A DNA stretch of 64,000 bases from Candidatus Hydrogenedentota bacterium (GTDB lineage Bacteria; Hydrogenedentota; Hydrogenedentia; Hydrogenedentales; SLHB01), in contig JADLHJ010000022.1 in NCBI GenBank assembly GCA_020848835.1, forward strand, positions 62,001 through 126,000. The letters are read 5' to 3'. A model generated the notes under the pieces. It saw only the letters and a program-made list of their open reading frames with translations, made no database searches and was not told where the DNA came from. The position numbers and the translations under genes were made by a program. Numbering within the stretch: the first letter of the stretch is position 1; the number at the start of each line of letters is the position of its first letter. Below are positions 17,782-25,609 of this stretch, one piece after another.

Positions 17782-18609
17782 ATGTCGTTCGACGAAATTA
17801 CCTATGAGGTATCGGAGTACATCGCGACGATCACGTTAAACCGTCCCGATAAGTTGAATGCGTGGACCTTCAAGATGGAAGCCGAGTACAAGCGCGCGAT
17901 GTCGGACGCGGAACAGCGCGACGATGTGCGCGTGATCATTGTGACAGGCGCCGGGCGCGGCTTCTGCGCGGGCGCGGACATGAGCCTGCTCAACAGCGTG
18001 ATGGGTGGTGAAGTCGATACATCAGACGTCCAGACCGATCTCCCCCTGCCTGGTGTGGGCCCGGACACACCGGAAGATTTCCAGAAGCAATACTCATTTC
18101 CGCCGGCAATTGGAAAGCCCATCATAGCGGCCATCAACGGTCACGCGATGGGCATCGGACTTGTACACACGTTGTTCTGCGATTTCCGCATCGCCAGTGA
18201 CAAAGCGAAATTTGGTACTGCGTTTGCCCAACGTGGATTAATCGCGGAGTACGGTATCGCGTGGTTGCTGCCGCGCATTGTTGGTATCGAGAACGCGATG
18301 GATCTGCTCTACACCGCGCGCATCATCGAAGCGGACGAAGCGCTGCGTATGGGACTTGTGAGCCGTGTCGTCCCGCAAGAAGAGTTCATGCAGGCGGTGC
18401 GCAAGTTCGCCACGCAACTCGCGACACAATCCTCCCCGCGCTCACTCCGCGTGATGAAACGCCAAATCTGGCACGGCCTCTTCAATCGCCTTGGACCAAG
18501 CGTCGATCTCGCTGCAAACGAAATGATGGAAAGCTTCGGCTGCGACGATTTTCGCGAGGGCGTGTTGTCCTTCATGGAAAAGCGCGCGCCTCAGTTCACG
18601 GGGAAATAG
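17782..18609 (+). CDS. Enoyl-CoA hydratase/isomerase (crotonase family)
   Basis: A 275-residue cytoplasmic CoA-ester enzyme. Crotonase hallmarks: NRPDKLNAW, the first oxyanion loop GAGRGFCAGADMS and the second oxyanion segment AAINGHAMGIG, followed by the E/R region FAQRGLIAEYGIAWLLPRIVG. It most likely hydrates or isomerises enoyl-CoA in fatty-acid or aromatic degradation. The Glu corresponding to the hydratase catalytic pair is plausible but cannot be assigned without alignment. The start has the strong ribosome site GAGGAGGT. Monocistronic; no other beta-oxidation genes nearby. Confidence 0.93.
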   Translation: MSFDEITYEVSEYIATITLNRPDKLNAWTFKMEAEYKRAMSDAEQRDDVRVIIVTGAGRGFCAGADMSLLNSVMGGEVDTSDVQTDLPLPGVGPDTPEDFQKQYSFPPAIGKPIIAAINGHAMGIGLVHTLFCDFRIASDKAKFGTAFAQRGLIAEYGIAWLLPRIVGIENAMDLLYTARIIEADEALRMGLVSRVVPQEEFMQAVRKFATQLATQSSPRSLRVMKRQIWHGLFNRLGPSVDLAANEMMESFGCDDFREGVLSFMEKRAPQFTGK

Positions 18610-18621
18610 CGCCAAGCAGGC

Positions 18622-18652
18622 TTGACAAAGTATATACATAAGTATATACTTT
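18622..18652 (+). promoter_or_regulatory. Near-consensus promoter embedded in the VapBC operator
   Basis: TTGACA (18622-18627), an exact 17-bp spacer and TATACT (18645-18650). Superimposed is a perfect 11-bp inverted repeat: AAAGTATATAC (18627-18637), spacer ATAA, GTATATACTTT (18642-18652). Repressor binding here would cover both promoter hexamers. The predicted start site is within a base or two of the GTG at 18657, implying a leaderless mRNA. Confidence 0.8.
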
Positions 18653-18656
18653 TTAC

Positions 18657-18905
18657 GTGAAAAAGAAACGCGCAAAAATATTTCAGAACGGTGGAAGCCA
18701 AGCCGTGCGGCTGCCAAAGGAATTTCGGTTCAACGCGCCGGAAGTGATGGTTTTCAAGCAGGGCCGAAGTATTGTGCTCGAACCCATCGTCGAACCGAAA
18801 GATGAATGGCCCGAGGAATTCTTGGCGATTCTCGGCTCCGTAAAGGAAAAACTTCCACGCCCGAAGCAGCGGCGCGTCAAAGACATGCGCGATCCTTTTG
18901 CGTGA
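18657..18905 (+). CDS. vapB: VapB-type antitoxin (AbrB/MazE-like DNA-binding fold)
   Basis: An 82-residue antitoxin. The N-terminal swapped-hairpin motif AKIFQNGGSQAVRLPKEFRF is the classic VapB/SpoVT-AbrB signature; the C-terminal half is acidic then basic (toxin-binding tail). It should bind and neutralise the PIN toxin that follows and repress the operator directly upstream. The GTG start has essentially no leader and no Shine-Dalgarno site, consistent with leaderless translation. Coupled to vapC by a TGATG overlap. Confidence 0.93.
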   Translation: MKKKRAKIFQNGGSQAVRLPKEFRFNAPEVMVFKQGRSIVLEPIVEPKDEWPEEFLAILGSVKEKLPRPKQRRVKDMRDPFA

Positions 18906-19300
18906 TGCTTCGCTATATGCTGGATACCGATACGGTGAGTTACGCGTTGCGGAACGACGGGCACGTCGATGCGAACCTAAAGCGTCACTCCCGCACTGAG
19001 GTTTGTATAAGCGCAATAACGCTCGTCGAACTTCGATTCGGCGCCGAGAAGCGGTTGTCGCGATCGCTACATGCAAAGATTGACATATTCACTCGCTCCG
19101 TAACTGTGCTGGCCTTCGATAAAGCGGCAGCGGACACCTCCGGCAGATTGGCTGCGCAGCTTGCCGCTCGCGGCACGCCGATAGGCGAGATTGATGCACT
19201 TATTGCGGGGCACGCCCTTTCCGCAAATCTTACGCTGGTGACAAACAACATGAAACATTTTGCGCGCGTGGCAGGACTATCAACGGAGAACTGGTTATGA
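18905..19300 (+). CDS. vapC: VapC-type PIN-domain ribonuclease toxin
   Basis: A 131-residue PIN toxin. Catalytic acidic residues are visible: Asp7 in MLDTDTVSY, Glu42 in LVELRFG and Asp97 in IGEIDALIAGHAL, with the closing TNNMKHFARVAGLSTENW block typical of the FitB/VapC group. All key residues appear intact, so it is likely active against tRNA or rRNA when freed from VapB. The start is the ATG at 18905 sharing its A with the antitoxin stop. It ends 54 bp from the convergent anti-sigma gene. Confidence 0.94.
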   Translation: MLRYMLDTDTVSYALRNDGHVDANLKRHSRTEVCISAITLVELRFGAEKRLSRSLHAKIDIFTRSVTVLAFDKAAADTSGRLAAQLAARGTPIGEIDALIAGHALSANLTLVTNNMKHFARVAGLSTENWL

Positions 19301-19354
19301 TGCCAAGCTTAGGGAGAATTAGCCGATAGGCTGCGCGTCGTTTGCTTTTGCTGT

Positions 19355-20761
19355 CTAACCGTTGGCCTTCGCAATCGGAATTCCCCACACCTCAATTTCC
19401 ACATAATGACTTGTTTGGTCGGTTGTGTTGCCATTTGAGTAGCAACGGACATATCGCGACGTAGTCCCTATCGGACCGCAGTCGATAAGTTTGCCTTCGT
19501 TGCTTTCGATGTATTCCTTATCCTCGCCGATACCAAGTCCGATGGAATTATCGTAATCATTATTAAACAAAGTGAAAATGAAAACTTCAGCAGCGGGTGA
19601 GGTTTGTACGATAACGTCAAAATATACCCGGTCGGCCGCGTGGAAATGCCAGATTACTATTGCGAATATCTTGTATGGTTCTCCGAGATCGATTTGAACC
19701 CATTGCGGACCTGTGCCGAGTTCCACGAGGTTTTCGTTCTGAAATCCTTTTTCACCGTCGGTAATCATCGAGAGCTTCCCGAAAGTCGGATCGGGATCAC
19801 TGCTAGTCACCTTTTTACCGCGAGAAATCACACCTGTGCCTTTGGGAGCCCAAAATGGCTCGCGCGGCTTGAAGCTTTTCTCTTCCAAGTGATCGTTGAA
19901 ATAAGAGAGCGGCGTCCCCCCGAAATACGGCGGTGGCAGATCGATCTTGATTTCCTCAAGACTTGAAATATCTGGCAGCGATGAAACAGTAATCCTGGGG
20001 GGCAATTCGATCGGAGGGTCCATCGTCGCTGCTTTTCCTTCTTTACTCTCCTTTGTCACGAATTCTGTATTCGCATATTGATTCGCGGGAACACGGCGTT
20101 CGGTATTCGGTGCTTTCTTCAATTGCGCTTTTGGTGTTTGAACTACAGCGGTATCATTCTCAATCTCAGTCTTCTCGATTTTTGGATTTGCCTTGGGCGG
20201 TTCTGGTTCCGCAGCGGGAGGCGAAGCATTGCCTGCCACTTTCATTGGCTCAATAGTAGGTCCCGGCGCAGGTGTAATTGGTTCGATTACTAGGCGTGAC
20301 TCGGCTTCAGTTTCAACGATACCAGGCTCGGGCGCGATGAAGGGTGTCGTCGTGACCTCTGGAGTATGCGGATTCTTGATTGCATGAGCGGTCTCGTTTT
20401 CCTTTGCGATTTCGACAGCCTGTGGTTTGCGCAACACGCCCGATGCCCAAACGCCAAGACCGAATGATATTAATAACGCCGCCGCAATGCCGCCCCATCG
20501 CAAAACGCGCCTCCAACTCGATCTCGATGACTCGCGCGCGATGGAGGCCCTCATCTGTTCATGCAAATTCTTCGGAAGCAACGTCGATCGTAGCACGTCA
20601 TCGACGTGCTGCATACGCGCAGCCAATTCCGCGCACGATGCGCAGTGGGTAACGTGATCTTCGACTGAACGGCGTTCTTCCACCGTCACCTCGCCGTCGA
20701 GATAGGCGGAGAGCAGGATTTCGTCGCATTTATTGTGTTCGTTGTTCAATGTACTGTCCAT
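19355..20761 (-). CDS. Anti-sigma factor with zinc finger, one membrane helix and a long extracytoplasmic domain
   Basis: A 468-residue bitopic protein. Residues 1-80 form a cytoplasmic anti-sigma domain with the zinc motif H36-x3-C40-x2-C43 (HVTHCASC), followed by one transmembrane helix (about 90-107). Residues 108-250 are a Pro/Glu-rich linker. Residues about 290-465 look like a discoidin/F5-8C-type beta domain (EKGFQNENLVELGTGPQWVQIDLGEPYKIFAIVIWHFHAADRVYFD ...RYVRCYSNGN). The start lies 32 bp inside the sigma gene, so the two are translationally linked. It should sequester the sigma factor until its outer domain senses a ligand, possibly a glycan. Confidence 0.85.
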   Translation of the reverse strand: MDSTLNNEHNKCDEILLSAYLDGEVTVEERRSVEDHVTHCASCAELAARMQHVDDVLRSTLLPKNLHEQMRASIARESSRSSWRRVLRWGGIAAALLISFGLGVWASGVLRKPQAVEIAKENETAHAIKNPHTPEVTTTPFIAPEPGIVETEAESRLVIEPITPAPGPTIEPMKVAGNASPPAAEPEPPKANPKIEKTEIENDTAVVQTPKAQLKKAPNTERRVPANQYANTEFVTKESKEGKAATMDPPIELPPRITVSSLPDISSLEEIKIDLPPPYFGGTPLSYFNDHLEEKSFKPREPFWAPKGTGVISRGKKVTSSDPDPTFGKLSMITDGEKGFQNENLVELGTGPQWVQIDLGEPYKIFAIVIWHFHAADRVYFDVIVQTSPAAEVFIFTLFNNDYDNSIGLGIGEDKEYIESNEGKLIDCGPIGTTSRYVRCYSNGNTTDQTSHYVEIEVWGIPIAKANG

Positions 20762-21305
20762 CGCGATCGAGCAGTTCCGCGAGCCGTTTGCGGGCGCGGT
20801 ATAACCATATTTTTATTTCGGCGGGGGTCGCGCCAAGTGTGTCGGAAATTTCTGCGTAGCTGAGTTCGCCCCACACGCGCAGCATCAATGCGTTGCGGTG
20901 GGAATCGGGCAAGCGCGCCAACGCACAATCGATCTGTTCGCGAGCGAACGCACGCTCCACGGGATTTGGGGGAGAGATCGATTCAACTTGCGGGTCTGGC
21001 TTCGACTTGCCGCGCCGCAGTTCGTCCACCGCGAGATTGTGTGCAATGGAAAACACCAGTGATCGCACGAGCGCGGGTTGACCGTTCAACCGTCCCTCCC
21101 GCGTCATGCGAAACAGCCGCAGCAACGTTTCCTGCACCAAGTCCTGCGCGGAATGCGCATTGCGCAACATGCCATAGAGATACCCGAACAGCGGTTTCTC
21201 GAAGTGGAGACACAACGCCTCAACGGCGCGCGGCTCGCCAGCGCAAGCGCGGTGTACCACACTCTCCGCCAGCAACTCCCTTGCGTTGCTACTTCGGCTG
21301 TCCAT
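20730..21305 (-). CDS. ECF RNA polymerase sigma factor
   Basis: A 191-residue sigma factor of the RpoE/SigW type. Region 2 is seen in FGYLYGMLRNAHSAQDLVQETLLRLFRM, and region 4 in ALARLPDSHRNALMLRVWGELSYAEISDTLGATPAEIKIWLYRARKRL, the helix-turn-helix that reads the -35 element. No region 3, as expected for ECF. Partner anti-sigma overlaps at its 3-prime end. Its target promoters are not identified; the gene may be autoregulated. Confidence 0.94.
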   Translation of the reverse strand: MDSRSSNARELLAESVVHRACAGEPRAVEALCLHFEKPLFGYLYGMLRNAHSAQDLVQETLLRLFRMTREGRLNGQPALVRSLVFSIAHNLAVDELRRGKSKPDPQVESISPPNPVERAFAREQIDCALARLPDSHRNALMLRVWGELSYAEISDTLGATPAEIKIWLYRARKRLAELLDRDGQYIEQRTQ

Positions 21306-21375
21306 TCTGTGAGTGTATACGGGGCGGGGCGGGAAAAGTTACGGGGGAATGCGCAGTCAATTTGAACACACAGTG

Positions 21376-21466
21376 AAAGCGGTGTCTACCCGCCACCGCA
21401 CTCCAAATAGTCACGTGATCGTGTGGAGTGCGGTGGCGGGTAGACACCGCTTTGGCTCATTGAGCC
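21376..21466. repeat. 30-bp perfect inverted repeat with a second adjacent palindrome
   Basis: Arms at 21376-21405 and 21424-21453 are exact inverse complements over 30 bp. The 18-nt loop contains TCACGTGA (21411-21418). Directly after is GGCTCA-t-TGAGCC (21454-21466). It lies between the upstream end of the sigma gene and the 3-prime end of the ferritin-like gene. No T-run follows. It resembles a MITE or a REP/BIME unit more than a terminator. Confidence 0.9.
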
Positions 21467-21492
21467 GATAGTCTTGTTTATTAGCAAAACCT

Positions 21493-21918
21493 TTACAACG
21501 GCCAGTCGCGCAGAATCCGTTCCGTCTCTTCGCTGTGACCACTCTCGTCGCGGACCATATCTTCGAGCTGGACCATGAGGCCCTTGTCGCCCAATTCGTC
21601 CGCCTGCTTCGCGCGTTGCGAATAGTCGGCGGTTGCTTTGCGCTCCGCCTTTAGCACTTCTTCCAACATTTCTTTGTCGGTCTTCGCAGCAGGCACCGGG
21701 CGTGGCACGGTTGTAGGTTCGCCGCCCAGCGCGCAAATCTTGTTGGCGAGGTACTGCGCGTGCAGTTGTTCATCCGCCACTTCCTGAAGGAAAAACGCCG
21801 ACAATTGCGGCCGGTACGGGCCCGTCGCTTTTGCCGCGTAGGTGATGTACTGAATGATCGCGCCGAGTTCGCCAGCGAGGTCCTCATTCAGCAATTTGAC
21901 CATGGTTTGCTTGTCCAT
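21493..21918 (-). CDS. Ferritin-like/bacterioferritin-type diiron protein
   Basis: A 141-residue four-helix-bundle protein. Candidate metal ligands sit in the expected pattern: Glu in EDLAGELGAIIQY (helix A), ExxH in VADEQLHAQYL (helix B), Glu in KAERKATADY (helix C) and ExxH in DESGHSEETERIL (helix D). It probably binds a diiron centre for iron oxidation/storage or peroxide detoxification. It is shorter than bacterioferritin (about 155-160) and closer to Dps-like or DUF2202-like small ferritins. A Shine-Dalgarno GGAGGAG lies upstream of the ATG. Transcribed alone or with the SDR gene upstream (60-bp gap). Confidence 0.87.
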   Translation of the reverse strand: MDKQTMVKLLNEDLAGELGAIIQYITYAAKATGPYRPQLSAFFLQEVADEQLHAQYLANKICALGGEPTTVPRPVPAAKTDKEMLEEVLKAERKATADYSQRAKQADELGDKGLMVQLEDMVRDESGHSEETERILRDWPL

Positions 21919-21978
21919 AAAATACTCCTCCGCAATCGTTGCGTAGTTATGTAAAGAGAAACAGCGCCGGAGCCGGGT

Positions 21979-22746
21979 CTATTTCGGCGCCATACGCAGC
22001 GCGCCGTCCAGCCGGATGGTTTCTCCATTTAGCATAGGCAACTCGATAATTTGTTTAGCAAGCTGAGCAAACTCTGCCGGCTGGCCCAGCCGGTTCGGGA
22101 AGGGCACCGATTCGCCGAGCGATCGCTTCGTGTCTTCCGGCAGCATTGCCATGAGGGGCGTGTCGAACAGGCCGGGGGCTATGGTCACGCAGCGAATACC
22201 CAGCTTCGACAAATCGCGCGCGACTGGGAGGGTCATTCCGACGATTGCCGCCTTCGACGCCGAATACGCGCACTGCCCGACTTGCCCGTCGTATGCCGCG
22301 ACCGATGCGGTATTGATCAGCACGCCGCGTTCGCCGCCTTCGTTGGGTTCGTTTTGTGACATGACATTCGCGGCGAAGCGCATCACGTTGAAGGTGCCGA
22401 TGAGATTGATGTCGATCACCGTCTTAAACACATCCAGCGGGTGCGGACCCATTTTGCTCACGAGCCGCATCGCCATGCCCACGCCTGCACAACTAATCGC
22501 GCCATGAAGCGCACCGAAGGTCTTCACTGCCGTGTCGATTGCTGTTTGCACCTGGTCTTCGTTCGTGACATCAGTCTGCACAAACTTTGCATTCGCGCCA
22601 ATCTCTGAAGCTACACGATTGCCGTGATCGGCGTTCATATCGGCGACAATGACATTTCCCCCACTCGCCGCCAAGAGCCGCACCGTGGCCTCACCAAGAC
22701 CCGACGCTCCTCCACTCACCACAAATGCGCGACCCGAAATTTCCAT
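21979..22746 (-). CDS. Short-chain dehydrogenase, 3-hydroxyacyl-CoA dehydrogenase type-2-like
   Basis: A 255-residue Rossmann oxidoreductase. Cofactor motif [17 protein letters not shown]-favouring Asp after beta-2 ([11 protein letters not shown]), the NNAG-equivalent (SCAGVGMA), catalytic Ser in [10 protein letters not shown] and the YSASKAA Tyr/Lys pair are all present. The [10 protein letters not shown] and closing [14 protein letters not shown] segments match the HSD10/3-hydroxyacyl-CoA dehydrogenase group. ATG 22746 has GGAG nine bases upstream; ATG 22752 is the alternative. It may act with the crotonase at 17782 in acyl-CoA oxidation, though the genes are not adjacent. Confidence 0.9.
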   Translation of the reverse strand: MEISGRAFVVSGGASGLGEATVRLLAASGGNVIVADMNADHGNRVASEIGANAKFVQTDVTNEDQVQTAIDTAVKTFGALHGAISCAGVGMAMRLVSKMGPHPLDVFKTVIDINLIGTFNVMRFAANVMSQNEPNEGGERGVLINTASVAAYDGQVGQCAYSASKAAIVGMTLPVARDLSKLGIRCVTIAPGLFDTPLMAMLPEDTKRSLGESVPFPNRLGQPAEFAQLAKQIIELPMLNGETIRLDGALRMAPK

Positions 22747-23049
22747 GTGCATACTCTCCGCTTAGTAGCAGTGCTTCCGCATATTCGGACCGGCGCACCA
22801 CGCCTGTCCCCCTCAAAATGATGCTAGTCATGTACGGGGAGACAATCAAACTTGCGCAATTTGGCTATTGTCGGGTAAGTTTTATGTGCTCATCGCAAAA
22901 AAGGAGCGCCCTCGTGCTCTAGCGTCGAATGCTTTCTCAAATCGCCAAGTCCGTAGGTGAGGTGTGTCCAGTTGGCACATCGCAGCAACCGCGGACGGGG
23001 TGGCGTGACCCGGCAACGCCCGGCGCGCCAATGATGTGAGGAAGCAACG
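22747..23049. other. Divergent intergenic region
   Basis: A 303-bp gap between the SDR gene (minus) and the small plus-strand gene at 23050. I see only a weak promoter candidate for the plus strand (TTGGCT, 16 bp, TATGTG). No convincing RNA or gene. Confidence 0.3.
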
Positions 23050-23331
23050 ATGAGCACCAATGTTCCGTCCCAACCCGATCCCAACGCCAAGCGCGCAGCG
23101 TCCCAAGCAACCGAAGCATGGGAACATGCAGTCCAAACGTTTCGTGCATGGGTAGGCCCAGTCCACCACCGGGCGCTACAACTAGCGCGGCAACGCTACT
23201 ACGCGTTTTGCCAGACGCGCACCAACGCGCCCGACTTTCCGAAAGTCGCGCCGATGATCGCCTTCGGATTTCTGACGCGCAGCGCATTTGAAGATGCTGA
23301 ACGAAAAACGGACGTGTACGTGCGCCGCTAG
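23050..23331 (+). CDS. Small protein of unknown function
   Basis: A 93-residue product with GAGGAAG seven bases before the ATG. It is amphipathic, Ala/Arg/Gln-rich, with a predicted helix across residues 14-50 containing Trp and several His/Tyr, and no signal peptide or membrane segment. No family recognised. An overlapping minus-strand frame (22882-23169) is less convincing because it is Cys/Arg/Leu-rich and lacks a ribosome site. Confidence 0.5.
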   Translation: MSTNVPSQPDPNAKRAASQATEAWEHAVQTFRAWVGPVHHRALQLARQRYYAFCQTRTNAPDFPKVAPMIAFGFLTRSAFEDAERKTDVYVRR

Positions 23332-23344
23332 AAGAACACTATGT

Positions 23345-23377
23345 CGCGTTGGGGTGGCGGCTAGCTGCCCCAACGCG
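23345..23377. repeat. Hairpin at a convergent junction
   Basis: CGCGTTGGGG (23345-23354) and CCCCAACGCG (23368-23377) form a perfect 10-bp stem; the 13-nt loop contains GCTAGC. It lies between the convergent genes ending at 23331 and 23392, suggesting a bidirectional terminator or a REP-type unit. Confidence 0.7.
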
Positions 23378-23391
23378 AATATTGAATTGCT

Positions 23392-23862
23392 CTAGAGTTT
23401 CATCCGCAATCTGACCTGGTGCTTACACGGTATCCCCTCTTCGATGATGGGATCTTCGTAGTTTTTGACGAAGTAATCGAGTTCAAGCGAAACCATTTCA
23501 AAGCCAATTTTTTGGTAAAGGTAGAGCTGTCCAATGCCGGAATTGCCCGTCGCAATTTCAATGCTGCGGCATCCGCGATTTCGCGCAGAATCGATGGCGT
23601 GCAGCAGAAGCTTTTTGGCAATCCCCTGGTTGCGGTGTTCCGCCAGTACAGCGATGTTCATTACTTCGCAAGTTTCATCGGTCTTATGCTGCAGCACGCA
23701 AACGCCGACAACGGCGCCAGATTCTTCGTAAACGTACACTTGGGACTTCTGCAGATAGCGCGCGATCATTCGCTCCGACGCATCGCCTTCAAGCAGCAAT
23801 GCCATGGGCGGTGACTCCTTGGCAGCGAGTAGGCGAACCGTGTGTTGCTCTGGCGAGCTCAT
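23392..23862 (-). CDS. GNAT family N-acetyltransferase (YvbK-like)
   Basis: A 156-residue acetyltransferase. The acetyl-CoA pyrophosphate loop is EHRNQGIAKKLL, preceded by the beta-4 strand CEVMNIAVL and followed by IEIATGNSGIGQLYLYQKIGFEMV, the standard GNAT fold order. The C-terminal HQVRLRMKL block recalls B. subtilis YvbK. It is the last gene of a four-gene minus-strand unit and overlaps the beta-propeller gene by four bases (ATGA). The acceptor substrate is unknown and may be a product or protein of this operon. Confidence 0.9.
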   Translation of the reverse strand: MSSPEQHTVRLLAAKESPPMALLLEGDASERMIARYLQKSQVYVYEESGAVVGVCVLQHKTDETCEVMNIAVLAEHRNQGIAKKLLLHAIDSARNRGCRSIEIATGNSGIGQLYLYQKIGFEMVSLELDYFVKNYEDPIIEEGIPCKHQVRLRMKL

Positions 23863-24797
23863 CCGTTCATTACCACAATCGAATGCACCGATTCGCGCGC
23901 ATCGTCCGAAATGCGAATGCGCTGTGCGACGTGACCCGATGAAGGATCAAATACCCAAACCTCGTTCTGCACACCAACTGCGGCCTGTCCACTCTTTAAC
24001 ATGCACAACCCTCGGGTGTAGCCCCCGTTAGTTTCGAGTACCGTAGATACCCCATTCTCGCAATTCGTATCCACGCGAATGACACGCGCGTTCGCCGTTT
24101 CCGCGTGCAGCAGCGTTCCGTCGGGCAATAACACAATGTTGTGCGATGGCACAGGCGCATTGGAATTGCGATGCACAACGCGCACGTCTCCATTCGCGCC
24201 CAGCGCTACCAATGCAGACTCGAAATGCCCGTTTACACGCACTTGCCCCAGCGAGAGTATTAAATCGCCGTCGGAAGCAAACTCGAAACTGTTCAGGTGA
24301 AACCTGTCCGTCAGCGCCCGGTCAGGGGCTCTAGGATCTCCCGTCCCGTTAACACGTTCTCTAATGTTTTTGGGTACACCAAAGATTGCTGCAATACCTC
24401 TGTTCTTCCAGAGATCGATAATCTCTTTCACATCGCCATTGCAATCGAACTGAAATATAAGATCGTTAAGCGTTGAAGCTACCCACAATGTTTCGTCGCG
24501 AAACGCGATGTCGTGAATATCCGCGCAATGTGGATGAGAGATGTTGCCAATCAGTCGCCACTCGAGGTCGTATCGCAATATCGAATCATAATTCGCGACA
24601 AAGACTTCACTCGCCGTCATCGCAATACCGCGCGCACCACGCATCCCCCCTCGTGGGTTGGAATCGTGACCACGCATCGGTGTATCGGGTATAGGAAATC
24701 TATACAGCGACTTTCCACTCAATGACACGCGGTAGACTGCCGATGACGGCTCGATTGACAGCGCTTCGCGCGTAATTGTTGATACGAGAATCTCCAC
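23859..24797 (-). CDS. Cytoplasmic beta-propeller (NHL/SMP-30-like) protein of unknown role
   Basis: A 312-residue protein built of repeating four-strand units: VFVANYDSILRYDLEWRLIG, HDIAFRDETLWVASTLNDLIFQFD, DLILSLGQVRV, HNIVLLPDGTLLHAETANARVIRVD, GLCMLKSGQAAVGVQNEVWVFD. About five to six blades. No signal peptide, so probably cytoplasmic. The start is GTG, only eight bases after the preceding gene ends. The architecture suggests a binding or scaffold role, or a lactonase-like enzyme, but no catalytic metal ligands can be assigned. Something like DUF4915 is possible. Confidence 0.72.
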   Translation of the reverse strand: MEILVSTITREALSIEPSSAVYRVSLSGKSLYRFPIPDTPMRGHDSNPRGGMRGARGIAMTASEVFVANYDSILRYDLEWRLIGNISHPHCADIHDIAFRDETLWVASTLNDLIFQFDCNGDVKEIIDLWKNRGIAAIFGVPKNIRERVNGTGDPRAPDRALTDRFHLNSFEFASDGDLILSLGQVRVNGHFESALVALGANGDVRVVHRNSNAPVPSHNIVLLPDGTLLHAETANARVIRVDTNCENGVSTVLETNGGYTRGLCMLKSGQAAVGVQNEVWVFDPSSGHVAQRIRISDDARESVHSIVVMNG

Positions 24798-24805
24798 TTC
24801 GAAAG

Positions 24806-25135
24806 TTAACGCCTAAACTTGACGATGCTGGCACCATCGGCATTCAACGGACGAACGAAGTTACCCACAGCGTCTGTTGGTTCTCCTTCGTCGACCAGGC
24901 GAATCGCAACTTCGTCGCCGATCGCGAGAACAGTCCTGAGCCAGAGAGGTTCCATGCCATCGGTTACTTCCAAGACACTCGATTGATCCTGCGATGTGTA
25001 ACGGATGCCCGCGCGCAACGTGCGCTCCTTGTCGCTGCTGACCGCGCGGCAAAGGAATTCGCCGTTCAACCACAATTCAAGCTTCGCATCTTTGTGCGAT
25101 GGTTGCTGCGTGCCTTTTCGCTGTTTCTTCTTCAT
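24806..25135 (-). CDS. Small protein of unknown function, distant relative of its neighbour
   Basis: A 109-residue protein with a Lys-rich N-terminus and a beta-rich core: KLELWLNGEFLCRA ... LEVTDGMEPLWLRTVLAIGDEVAIRLVDEGEPT. The core resembles the upstream protein (RFEVLLNGKRVCVA ... LKSGDLVVIRVLGPGKVT), so the two are probably diverged tandem duplicates. No known domain recognised and no signal peptide. Its ATG overlaps the upstream stop (ATGA), so the pair is co-translated. Confidence 0.7.
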   Translation of the reverse strand: MKKKQRKGTQQPSHKDAKLELWLNGEFLCRAVSSDKERTLRAGIRYTSQDQSSVLEVTDGMEPLWLRTVLAIGDEVAIRLVDEGEPTDAVGNFVRPLNADGASIVKFRR

Positions 25136-25494
25136 GCTACACCGTAGGCGGCCGCCGCATTCTTGTCTGGCCCCGAATCTCTTGGCGTGCGGCGCGTAGG
25201 TGGTGTCACTTTGCCTGGACCCAATACTCGGATAACAACTAAATCACCCGATTTGAGCCGCGTGTCCACCCAATCCCAAATTGCGATCTCTTTGTCGTGT
25301 TGCCTTTCGACACCCTCAACGTGCAACGCGGCCTCGCCTACAGAAAGGTCGGTTTCACGCGGGCGCGCCGCTCGACTGGCCATTCTTCTCAAAGCCTCGC
25401 GTTTGGGCCATGTCGATTGCACTTCGATATTCAGACGACCTTCCAGGCCCGCGACGCATACGCGTTTTCCATTCAGGAGAACTTCGAACCGCAT
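25132..25494 (-). CDS. Small protein of unknown function, first gene of a four-gene operon
   Basis: A 120-residue protein. ATG 25494 is preferred over 25500 because GAGG then has proper spacing. The core reads RFEVLLNGKRVCVAGLEGRLNIEV, then LSVGEAALHVEGVE and WDWVDTRLKSGDLVVIRVLGPG; the tail is Pro/Arg-rich. It shares a LNG..C.A and GD.V.IRL pattern with the next protein. Beta-rich, soluble, unrecognised. It might be a small binding protein or immunity-type component; function is open. Confidence 0.68.
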   Translation of the reverse strand: MRFEVLLNGKRVCVAGLEGRLNIEVQSTWPKREALRRMASRAARPRETDLSVGEAALHVEGVERQHDKEIAIWDWVDTRLKSGDLVVIRVLGPGKVTPPTRRTPRDSGPDKNAAAAYGVA

Positions 25495-25518
25495 AGGCAT
25501 ACCTCGCTATCGATTCCC

Positions 25519-25527
25519 ATAATAGCA
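25519..25527 (-). promoter_or_regulatory. Extended -10 promoter for the four-gene operon
   Basis: On the minus strand TGC-TATTAT fits the TGn-TATAAT extended -10 pattern, with the predicted start about 25512, 18 nt before the first ATG. No good -35 is visible. Confidence 0.45.
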
Positions 25528-25609
25528 CGGCGTGCAGCTCCCCAGTTTTGCACAGTGGGCGTGCCATTCGGCATGATGCAGAGACACACAACGCAGCACG
25601 GAGTCCATC

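Noticed and set aside
22882..23169. Minus-strand reading frame overlapping the small gene at 23050
   Set aside because: Composition is atypical and there is no ribosome site; the plus-strand frame has GAGGAAG.
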